A stretch of DNA of 64,000 bases, from contig NZ_WBVQ01000002.1 of NCBI RefSeq assembly GCF_008933165.1, forward strand, positions 1,304,229 to 1,368,228, in the 5' to 3' direction. Under the pieces are notes generated by a model, which saw only the letters and a program-made list of their open reading frames with translations, did no database searches and had not been told where the DNA came from. Both the position numbers and the translations under genes were made by a program. The DNA comes from Phaeocystidibacter marisrubri (GTDB taxonomy: Bacteria; Bacteroidota; Bacteroidia; Flavobacteriales; Schleiferiaceae). This document shows positions 19,925 to 27,600 of the stretch, piece after piece. Position 1 is the stretch's first letter; every line of letters starts with the position of its first letter.

Positions 19925-20749
19925 CTAAAATTCGCGGATTTCCTCGGCTCGAGCCTGATAATCTGCAGACATCCAAACATTCTCTTCAAAGTAAGAATAT
20001 ACGACCTGTTCAGTTACACGTTTTGAAGAACCAGTGCCTACTGTCACATTGGCCATTCGTCGTCCTGTTTCGCTATTAATTCGAACGTCAGTAACACCCC
20101 ACTGAAGATCCCCTGGATTTATCTTTTGAACTTCATCATATGTTAGTGAAATTGATTCTACTATGTCCGTTGACATGACAGATAATTCGACGCCAACACC
20201 AACTCCTACCATGAGAGTTATACCACGGGGGCCAAAGCCAATGCCACCAGCAAGTCCAAGAGCGCCACCTGCAGATGCTTGCCAGCCGGGTTTATGATAT
20301 TGTTCAAGAAACGTTTCGCTTGCAGGATCTTGGCTAATCCCTGCCATTTCATGAGCCATTGCTCCAATATATAACTCTGGCTCTTCGCCTTCTGCCATAT
20401 CAGTAGGATCTATAAAGACTTCCGTTCTGCTTGTAAAATGTGTAACACCCACCTCATCTCGTGCTACCCCAGCTTGTCTTAACAAATTTGCTCCGACAAA
20501 AGCACCCGCGCTTACTTTCGCCTCTGTAAAAGTTGTAGTTACCCCAGGATATCGGTCGCCCCATAGCCAGCCATCCCAAAATGGCAGTGGAGTAAACGGC
20601 CAATTCCCATCAGGGTCAACCATCATAATTGGATTATTGTGGCTGAATGCATATGGTGTGATATTCGGACCATTTGCCGCCAACGGATCCACACTCAACC
20701 ACGTACTCAACCTATTGTCATAATACCTCGCTCGCCCCATGATACGCAT
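19925..20749 (-). CDS. Displaced Rhs core end plus toxin tip, unknown family
   Basis: The frame begins with the Rhs motif ARYYDNRLSTWLSVDPLA and continues into a tip after MVDPDGNWPF. Just upstream, 20750-20795 encodes YRFNGTELDQETGYAYHGA in another frame; a 4-bp duplication (AGCG) in GGGCGAGCGAGG breaks the join, so the Rhs part is dead. The tip holds GAMAHEMAGIS, an HE pair without the second His of a zincin, then a Gly-rich hydrophobic stretch (GGALGLAGGIGFG, LMVGVGVGVEL) that could enter a membrane, then a charged end (ADYQARAEEIREF). No toxin family recognised. It is followed with no gap by the membrane-anchored immunity candidate. Confidence 0.6.
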   Translation of the reverse strand: MRIMGRARYYDNRLSTWLSVDPLAANGPNITPYAFSHNNPIMMVDPDGNWPFTPLPFWDGWLWGDRYPGVTTTFTEAKVSAGAFVGANLLRQAGVARDEVGVTHFTSRTEVFIDPTDMAEGEEPELYIGAMAHEMAGISQDPASETFLEQYHKPGWQASAGGALGLAGGIGFGPRGITLMVGVGVGVELSVMSTDIVESISLTYDEVQKINPGDLQWGVTDVRINSETGRRMANVTVGTGSSKRVTEQVVYSYFEENVWMSADYQARAEEIREF

Positions 20750-20832
20750 ACCCCGTCTCCTGGTCGAGCTCCGTACCGTTAAACCTGTAACCTATTCATA
20801 GTGTATATCTGATGAGTATCAATATTTCCTTT

Positions 20833-21333
20833 CTAATTAACAAAAACCGGAACGTGTGATGAACATAGGATGAGATTCTTCTCGAAATCATAGTAGAATA
20901 GGAACAATTCGAACCCTCCACTATTCAACGGATAATCATCCTCAACCACACCTTTATAGACAGATGCACAAAAAAAACCTTTGTGTATCCCCGAGAAGTG
21001 AATCCGATATTCTGTATCCCTTGAGCAGTCTTTTGCAACACTATTAACAAAAGAATTTAACGCTTGACCCTCAGGCGCATCCACCCCCTCGCTTAAAACC
21101 TCCCAATTGAAGAGATCATTTGCCTTCTGAAAGAAGTTTAAACATGAATCTGTCCTAATAAACTGCAAGCTTGTAATTGTAGAATCCACTACTACCTGAC
21201 ATGGATATACTGAATTACCTTCTTCTTGAATAACAGATAATACAATATTGTAGGCCATTTCATAGGGATTGGTTTTATAATGTTGATTTACATTTAGTAT
21301 ACTTACCATCATACTGATCCAAAAAAATCTCAT
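20833..21333 (-). CDS. Secreted protein, candidate immunity to the 21345 zincin tip
   Basis: A 166-residue protein with a short hydrophobic start (MRFFWISMMVSILNV) that could be a signal peptide, followed by a mixed alpha/beta hydrophilic body. It starts 11 bp after the stop of the zincin-type tip. No family recognised. If exported it would meet a periplasmic protease there. The region between its end and the next cassette (20796-20832) is too short to hold anything else. Confidence 0.6.
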   Translation of the reverse strand: MRFFWISMMVSILNVNQHYKTNPYEMAYNIVLSVIQEEGNSVYPCQVVVDSTITSLQFIRTDSCLNFFQKANDLFNWEVLSEGVDAPEGQALNSFVNSVAKDCSRDTEYRIHFSGIHKGFFCASVYKGVVEDDYPLNSGGFELFLFYYDFEKNLILCSSHVPVFVN

Positions 21334-21344
21334 CTCTAAAAGGT

Positions 21345-22136
21345 TTATGGTTCTACATGAGTAAATGGATAAACACCATTTCTCAAAATAATGCGAGCTG
21401 CACTACCAAAAGGAATATAACTTCTTCCATTTGAAGGGAGTGCTTTAGGGGCATAAGAGCTACGTTCTCCCCATTCTGGACCTAACTGTCCTCTAATACT
21501 GTTCATGTGATCAACGATTGGGCCTGTTCCCGGAAATTCCTTATCGTCTTTTAATCCAGTGAGCCAATGGCGAACTTCGTGCAAGAACACCATCCCAAAT
21601 CCCATTGTCCTCTTATCAACTCCTCTAGTTCCACGAACAAAGCCATTTATTTGATTTGGATTTAATTTGATCTGAGCATTGTCCTGCTGCATACCAGCTG
21701 TCCGCGTTGTTTCCTTCATAGTCCCCAAAACATAAACTCTCTTTTCGCTTTTGATTATACTCAAAAGATCACCTCTTGCCAACGAACTCCCTCCTTCCTG
21801 AAGAATAGCATCTCCATTTTCATCTCTTAGATAGTCTAGATATACTTGATTCCTGTTAACTTTTGTAATAATCAAACCCAAACCAGTTTCTGCCTCTAAT
21901 TCCTTAATTAATGCTCCTATAATATTCGTTCCCCATGTCTTATCGAACCATAATAATCCGGCTATATTTAGACTATCTCCATTAGGGTCAATATATCGAA
22001 CAGGATTATTCCCACTAAACACATAGGGTGAACTATGTGGATATTTATCAGCGAGCCTATCTACAGATAACCATTGAGAAATTTGACTATCATAATACCT
22101 CGCCCCATAATACGCATACCCCGTCTCTTGATCCAA
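21345..22136 (-). CDS. Displaced Rhs core end plus zincin metalloprotease tip
   Basis: A 263-codon frame starting with the Rhs core (QETGYAYYGARYYDSQISQW) and passing through RYIDPNGD, the DPxG junction where Rhs tips are normally cut off. The tip has FLHEVRHWLTG (HExxH at residues 186-190), the zinc site of zincin proteases, and a possible third ligand region further on (GPIVDHMNSIRGQ). The arrangement is like M91/NleD-type toxin domains, though I cannot confirm the family. The Rhs segment upstream (22137-22468) is out of frame by one base and has an in-frame stop, so this tip is silent as it stands. A secreted immunity candidate follows 11 bp downstream. Confidence 0.7.
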   Translation of the reverse strand: MDQETGYAYYGARYYDSQISQWLSVDRLADKYPHSSPYVFSGNNPVRYIDPNGDSLNIAGLLWFDKTWGTNIIGALIKELEAETGLGLIITKVNRNQVYLDYLRDENGDAILQEGGSSLARGDLLSIIKSEKRVYVLGTMKETTRTAGMQQDNAQIKLNPNQINGFVRGTRGVDKRTMGFGMVFLHEVRHWLTGLKDDKEFPGTGPIVDHMNSIRGQLGPEWGERSSYAPKALPSNGRSYIPFGSAARIILRNGVYPFTHVEP

Positions 22137-22468
22137 CTCAGCGCTTCGCGCGCAACGTTCGATCGAAGAGTGCTTCTCACTCCGTCGTCATTAAACCGAT
22201 ACGGACTATCAAATCCTGGTGTTGGTTGATTGTACGTATGCATGTTTTCGCCCCATGGGTTGGTAAGGAAGTACTGGTGTACTATCCCTTGTTTGTTCGT
22301 CACCATGGCAACACTGCCCAAGTAATCTGGATGATACCAATAGCGATCACCGTTAAAACAACAAGTGAAATCACCTCCTGTGCTGCCTGATTATAAAGAA
22401 GACGAGCTGGCGTATTCGGGATAGAGCACGTCCATCTGGTTGCTGGCAAAGAGGCTTTCTTCGGTGTA
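22137..22468 (-). pseudogene. Rhs core fragment, frameshifted
   Basis: Near-identical to main-gene bases 25563-25852, covering EESLFASN to PYRFN. Damage: an in-frame TAA after YASSSSL, and a one-base deletion inside the 50-bp insert (22140-22189) that shifts the frame before the zincin tip. It begins exactly at TACACCGAA (22460-22468), like the cassette at 19299. Confidence 0.85.
22140..22189. repeat. 50-bp hairpin-rich insert in Rhs core, copy 2
   Basis: The same insert as 18970-19020 but lacking one base in the GAAGCAGTGCTTC palindrome (GAAGAGTGCTTC here), which causes the frameshift of this cassette. Confidence 0.75.
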
Positions 22469-22647
22469 GTAGGCCTCTTCTAAAAGTTATATTCTATACC
22501 CTCAGACAATTCAATTTTTCTAAAACACCTAATTCGAGATTTTGAAGTCATTGATTTAGAAAATGTTACGTTTGTGAGGCTAGTGTTTATGCGGTTTCAT
22601 CTATTTCATTCTTCCTTTTCGTTTGTTGGCGGACTAAAAGGGTGAGT
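22469..22647. repeat. R element copy 3, long form
   Basis: Nearly matches 19300-19476 along its length, and 14621-14691 over 22578-22647. It starts within the last codons of the immunity candidate at 22634 and ends at the base before the Rhs fragment at 22468. Here the immunity frame stops early in the repeat (DSPF then stop), in a different frame from copies 1 and 2. Confidence 0.8.
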
Positions 22648-23326
22648 CCGTCGGGGATCCCCGATCCTCACAATCACACTTGATGTAATGAACATCTTGG
22701 CTCCTTCCAGAGGTGAAAACTATCTTTATTACTTGATTTGATGTACATCTAAAATATACAGGTTCAAGATACATTGTAAGGCCTGAATCTTTTATCTCTA
22801 CTGTATCATTCGTAATTATTTCAACATGTAAATTCTGAAAATGAGTTATTGGAACGTTAAAAAAGATTAATTCTGGATTATTTATCTCAGTGGTGTCTGG
22901 TGTCTCGCGATTGGTCTTATGAGTAATGATTTTAGAAACAAAGTAGAATTGCATCAGTTTAATTCTTGTTTCATCCAAACTAAAACTCACAAATAGCCTC
23001 TCTGGATACTTAATCGCAATAGAGTCTTCAAACTTCAATTCTATGAAGATGTCCTCGTTCTGAACATAAAATGTATCTAGCCACATACATCCAGATGCCT
23101 CAGCTTTAATATCGGAATCCAAGTTAACTACTTGTATAACTAAGTGTTTTGAACTTGAATGTTCAAGAACTTCGAGCATAATTGGGGTTAAATAATTCGT
23201 CTTGTTTGAATAATCAACTACCAATGTGTCTCCAGTTCCTAGAGCTGATTTTGTTATCACAATGAATAGTGACAATATCATCCAATCAAAACATTTACTG
23301 GTGCTCATCTCTTGGTTGTATTTCAT
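22634..23326 (-). CDS. Secreted protein, candidate immunity to the 23357 zincin tip
   Basis: A 230-residue protein; the N-terminus contains a signal-like hydrophobic run (WMILSLFIVITKSALG), so it is probably periplasmic. A second Met at residue 7 may be the real start. The rest is beta-rich with a Cys pair near the end (CDCED). No family recognised. It starts 30 bp after the stop of the truncated zincin tip and would inhibit a periplasmic metalloprotease if it is its immunity protein. The 3' end runs into an R element. Confidence 0.6.
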   Translation of the reverse strand: MKYNQEMSTSKCFDWMILSLFIVITKSALGTGDTLVVDYSNKTNYLTPIMLEVLEHSSSKHLVIQVVNLDSDIKAEASGCMWLDTFYVQNEDIFIELKFEDSIAIKYPERLFVSFSLDETRIKLMQFYFVSKIITHKTNRETPDTTEINNPELIFFNVPITHFQNLHVEIITNDTVEIKDSGLTMYLEPVYFRCTSNQVIKIVFTSGRSQDVHYIKCDCEDRGSPTDSPF

Positions 23327-23356
23327 TTGGTATTTGAAATTAAAAAGCCAACAGCC

Positions 23357-23577
23357 TTAACGACTCAAAATCAAATGCTTCCTAACAGAATTGACATATC
23401 CTACAGCAGCATCTTCTTCCATTTGAGACCTGCATTTAATTGAGTCAGGGTCGAAGTATATGTATCCCATTGATATCCCCCGAGCATGAAAAAATTCATG
23501 AATAATGCCCGTCACTCCTATATATGTTTCTGGAAAATGAATACATCTATACAATCTTAATCCATGTTCAAGTAAAC
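23357..23577 (-). pseudogene. Truncated zincin metalloprotease tip
   Basis: A tip fragment of about 70 codons (LEHGLRLYRCIHFPETYIGV onward; the part from the ATG at 23554 is 65 codons) containing IIHEFFHARGI, an HExxH zinc site. It ends NSVRKHLILSR. The N-terminal part of the tip is missing, and the Rhs fragment upstream joins out of frame (AQVYLNMD then stop). It is a second zincin-type payload, different from the one at 21345. Confidence 0.6.
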
Positions 23578-23734
23578 TTGAGCTACGGGTTCTTCTGCAA
23601 ACGATTCCTCTCGCATAGAGTTCAATGAAGCTTCTGAGGACGTTGTTTTATTCAATCCGGGTTCGGCTTGAATCGCTTGGAGACTAATATCAGAGGCTAC
23701 ACGCTGCATGCCCATGTAATAGTGTATCGTTTTT
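23578..23734 (-). pseudogene. Rhs gene fragment joined to an IS remnant
   Basis: It encodes YYMGMQRVASDISLQAIQAE and goes on to EESFAEEPVAQ, with several substitutions from the main gene (NKTTSS for SKTSTS), so it is older than the copy at 16488. The upstream edge is the same base as in that copy: homology to the main gene starts at AAAACGA. Confidence 0.8.
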
Positions 23735-23961
23735 AAAGTTATTTCAACTTACTTGCTCCCCACAAATAGGACGTGACCCGACTAACGTAGGTTCTTTGTT
23801 GACTACATCTGCAGATCTTGCAATAAAAACGCTGCTTGTCGTTAGCTTGCAATCCCCTTTTAATACAGGGCTTTCTACACTTTTCACACCTCAAGCCATC
23901 TCCTTTTTGACTACACTAGATCATCAATCTAGCGATTAGCGCCGATTTAAGACACTTTCTA
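23735..23961 (-). mobile_element. IS remnant with zinc-ribbon transposase N-terminus
   Basis: A 51-codon frame (23894-23739, TTG start) encodes LRCEKCRKPCIKRGLQANDK followed by FYCKICRCSQQRTYV: four Cys in CxxC pairs, as in the zinc ribbon at the N-terminus of IS1-family transposases. The frame then stops, and the sequence passes into the Rhs fragment. Upstream GATTTAAGACACTTTCT probably marks the element's left end, shared with 16719-16892. The catalytic part and the right end are lost. Confidence 0.6.
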
Positions 23962-23968
23962 AAACAAA

Positions 23969-24002
23969 AACAGAGGATAACTCGTCTGAATCATCCTCTG
24001 TT
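23969..24002 (-). terminator. Intrinsic terminator
   Basis: AACAGAGGAT and ATCCTCTGTT form a perfect 10-bp stem with a 14-base loop. On the minus strand it is followed by TTTTTGTTTT. It lies between the expressed toxin-immunity pair and the first displaced cassette. Confidence 0.65.
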
Positions 24003-24029
24003 CTATATGTTTCATTCATTGGAATTCTA

Positions 24030-24095
24030 GATTTTCAATAGGTTATGATTCCTATTTATCGTCACCTCCTAAAGTAGCACATTACCCATTTTTAG
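24030..24095. repeat. Direct repeat after immunity gene, copy 1
   Basis: About 66 bp resembling 24241-24307: both have GATTTTCAATRGGTTA at one end and CACATTACCYA toward the other. On the minus strand both read as the end of a gene (a TAATGTG stop context). It appears to be a second kind of 3' cassette flank. The 145 bp between the copies hold no gene. Confidence 0.5.
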
Positions 24096-24240
24096 CCGCT
24101 CAAAGCACTTAAAATACAAAAGTGGACCCGTACCACTTTAACTTTTTGACTTTTGAAGAACCAATTTTGATTTTCAGATAGTTCTGTTTGTGATTTCCGA
24201 AAACCACAAATCTGGTATACTACCATTGAAACGATAATTG

Positions 24241-24307
24241 GATTTTCAATGGGTTAAGGTCTTAAATGGTCGACAACACCTAAATGACCACATTACCTAC
24301 TTTTTAT
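24241..24307. repeat. Direct repeat after immunity gene, copy 2
   Basis: The partner of 24030-24095. It overlaps the last codons and stop of the immunity candidate at 24293. Confidence 0.5.
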
Positions 24308-24637
24308 CCTTACGAGAGTATCATTGTTTGAATCAATACAAAACATTCCATTAATTAAACTCAAATAAAACAGTTGAAACTCGGTTTCTCCATTTAACTC
24401 AAATAGTGATTTGATTTCTCTCAGTAAAGTAATGCCTTCTTCATCAAGTTCTGAGATTTCATTCTTATATTTTTCAAGTTGTTCTATTGGAGCATATTTA
24501 TCATACCTACTAGCCCATTTGTTAATTTTTGTTTGTAGTTCATTACCTCCCGTAAACCTATTTAGTGAAACAGGTCTGTTAATATTTAGCTCACGTAGTG
24601 GCACAAGAAAATCACCTCCGAAAATGTACTCTTTCAT
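24293..24637 (-). CDS. Candidate immunity protein of the expressed Rhs toxin
   Basis: A 114-residue soluble protein with no signal or membrane segment, probably cytoplasmic, so its toxin would act in the cytoplasm. The N-terminal half is basic (RFTGGNELQTKINKWASRYD), then a helical part rich in Glu and Leu follows. The ATG lies 3 bp after the toxin stop. A later in-frame GTG (residue 12) follows GGAGGTGAT, but Shine-Dalgarno sites are little used in this phylum, so I keep the ATG. No family recognised. This differs from the secreted or lipoprotein immunity candidates of the displaced cassettes. Confidence 0.7.
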   Translation of the reverse strand: MKEYIFGGDFLVPLRELNINRPVSLNRFTGGNELQTKINKWASRYDKYAPIEQLEKYKNEISELDEEGITLLREIKSLFELNGETEFQLFYLSLINGMFCIDSNNDTLVRIKSR

Positions 24638-24640
24638 AAA

Positions 24641-27600
24641 TCAATGAGAATAATGTGTGCTATGAAAAATGCCCCCTTGTCGATTAATCCCTAGATCAAA
24701 ACGGCCAAAACTTGGTTTGCTGGGCATACCCAACTTTAAGTCATATGAATGACCTCCACGATACCCATTCAAACTAAATCTCCAACTTTGATTACCAAAG
24801 TTATAGGATGCGCGTCCATTTAATATAATTGTTCTATTTATTGAACTAGGAAACTGCCCATGCGCTCCTGAACCCCAATAACTCGGACCTCGACTATCCA
24901 CGAAATATGATCTATTCGCCAGTCCCAACCTAACCATAGGTGTCGCTTCTGGCGTCAATCTCCCTAAACCAAAACCCCTTGGCTGAGGCAATCCACTTGC
25001 AGCATTATACCCTGAAGCTGGACCAATTACTGTTGACAAAGTAATAAAACCATCAATGAACCAAACTAGTTTCCGATAGGCTATGTACTCTCGATTTTGT
25101 TTCACGGCATTATTCCAAGAACGCCAGTAGCTTTGACCATAATTCACTTCCCAGTAATCAACCGCCTCAGAATGCGACATTCCTTGAAATTCTGGAAAGT
25201 CATTTTGATAATTTTCATAATCTCCTTTGGTATACATCCCTTCATAGGCTTCTGAAGACATTTGAGGTGTAGCATCCTTTGGTGTTACTGTCACCACATT
25301 TATTTCACCTCCAATTGCTAAATCAAGATCTGGATAAAATGGTACTTTGGAGTCGTCTTTTGTTTTCGACTTTCCTTCTTTTCCTTCGGGATCTGTTGGC
25401 CCCATACCCGTAGGATCTGTTAGATGGAGTGGATTGTTTTCTACGAAATTATAAGGACTGAAACTAGGGTATTCTCTTGCCAATGGATCCACGCTCAACC
25501 ACATAGATAGTTGGTTGTCATAATACCTCGCCCCATAATACGCATACCCCGTCTCTTGATCCAACTCCTTACCGTTAAAACGATACGGACTATCAAATCC
25601 TGGTGTTGGTTGATTGTACGTATGCATGTTTTCACCCCATGGGTTGGTAAGGAAGAACTGGTGTACGATCCCTTGTTTGTTCGTCACCATGGCAACACTA
25701 CCCAGATAGTCAGGATGATACCAATAGCGATCACCGTTAAAACAACAGGTGAAATCACCTCCTGTGCTGCCTGATTTTAAAGTAGACGAGCTGGCGTATT
25801 CGGGATAGAGTACGTCCATCTCATTACTTGCAAAGAGGCTTTCTTCGGTGTAATCAACGTCTTCTTTGATGCCTTGATCGAGCAATATGTGCTTGAATTG
25901 TTCAAGGACAGCGTTCTGTTGAGCTGCGGGTTCTTCTGCGAACGATTCCTCTCGGGTAGGGTTCAATGAAGCTTCCGAGGTCGATGTTTTACTCAATCCA
26001 GGTTCGGCTTGAATCGCTTGGAGACTAATATCAGAGGCTACACGCTGCATGCCCATGTAATAGTGTTTCGTTTTCTGGAGTCCATCTACAAAATCAGACT
26101 CTACAAAATACGCATTTACATAGACTTGATACGGATCCATGTAGCTCGGATTGCCAACATTGGTGTCATTGATGGAGAGGTTGCTCTGGTTGTAAGCACT
26201 CTTCAACATACGCGTTCCTGTATGATCGTATACGTAGTGTTGAATATTGGTGTGGTTATCCATGCTCACCGCCACGAGCTGTTGCTCGGCATTCCAAACC
26301 ATAATTCGGTCTTGGGAATAGGTGCCTGAGGCCACATTCATTTTCTCCACTTTTTCAACGCTTCCTTGATCGTTGTAGGTGAAGCGTTGTCCCCAATCTG
26401 GAGGCGTAGGTTGCCCCGGCAATTGCAATTCGGCGAAACTGCCTACTTCACCGATTTGATGAGTTGTACTACTCACAGGATAATACTCTGCATTGTAGTT
26501 GATATCGCTATTTGATATTAGACTCGAACCTATAAGTTTTGAGCTCTTGGTTTGAATAGAGCCCGCATGGTCATAGGTCATATCTAGTTGATAAGTGGTC
26601 GAACCGCCTTCAATCAACTGGGTTTGCGTGAGTCTATTTACATCATCATAGCTATAGGCAAACGTGAAATTCCCTGTGGTAGGAGTGATGAGTTTGGGAT
26701 GAACAAAGAAGTCGACTTGATCGATAAGACCTCTATTGTTGTAAGAGTAGTCTCTTCTATTGACTTTTGCGAATCCACTCGAAGAGTTGACTTTAGCCTT
26801 GGTCTCGTTGGCCATGAGTCCACGAGTGACATCGTGATATGTAAAGAAGTTTTCCGTTCCATTTCCGTAGAGAATGTGACTTACATTGTCATATCCATCA
26901 TAGGATATATCCGAGATAATGTTTTGAACCGCTTCACTAGGCATTTGGCTTGTGATTCCGTCCAATGAACCTAACGTTGTGTATTGATAACGCACCTGTT
27001 CGTCGTCTGGATATTGGATGCGCAAGGTTCTACCAAAAGAATCATAGAAGAACTTGGTGATATACGTTTTTGTCCCAACGTCTGGAATATCAATGGTTTT
27101 GGATTCACTGTGAATATTTCCCAATTCGTCATACTTGTAGTTCTCCACTAAGAAAGGACTGGATGAACTTCCCTGAATGATCTTGGAGATGCGCCCTACG
27201 GCATTGGCTGCGTTAGATCCATCATTGGCACCGTAAAAGTATTCTACGTTGTAGAGCGGATTTGACGCTCCAGATGGCATGAGTTTCTTTTTCAGACGAC
27301 TGTGATCGTATTCATAGTTGATGGTGTCGCCTTCCCATGCTACTTGCGTAACGTTACTCGCCTCGTCGTATGTCGTATTTGTCGTGCCTCTGTCTGGATG
27401 AATCTCTTGCGTAGTACGACCGAAATTGTCAAAGGTGTATTGGGTTTCTAGTCCAACAGGATCTTTGACTTTTACAACTTGACTTAGAGGATCAAATTCA
27501 AACTCGGTGAGAATATCGTTTCCATTACGAGTTGCTATTTGTCGTCCTCTGGAGTCGATGTAGCTTCGAGTAGAAGTGCCTGCTGAAGAGGTATACGCTG

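Noticed and set aside
19925..20749. Zincin call for the third displaced tip
   Set aside because: It has HEMAG but no second His at the HExxH spacing, so there is no complete zinc site.
24611..24637. GTG start for the 24293 gene because GGAGGTGAT precedes it
   Set aside because: The same GGAGGTGAT word encodes Gly-Gly-Asp in the Rhs core several times, so it is a codon effect; this phylum rarely uses Shine-Dalgarno sites, and the ATG is 3 bp from the toxin stop.
14603..24640. Integron or prophage as the source of the cassettes
   Set aside because: No integrase, attC-like array, or phage structural gene was seen; Rhs homology and IS remnants explain the layout better.
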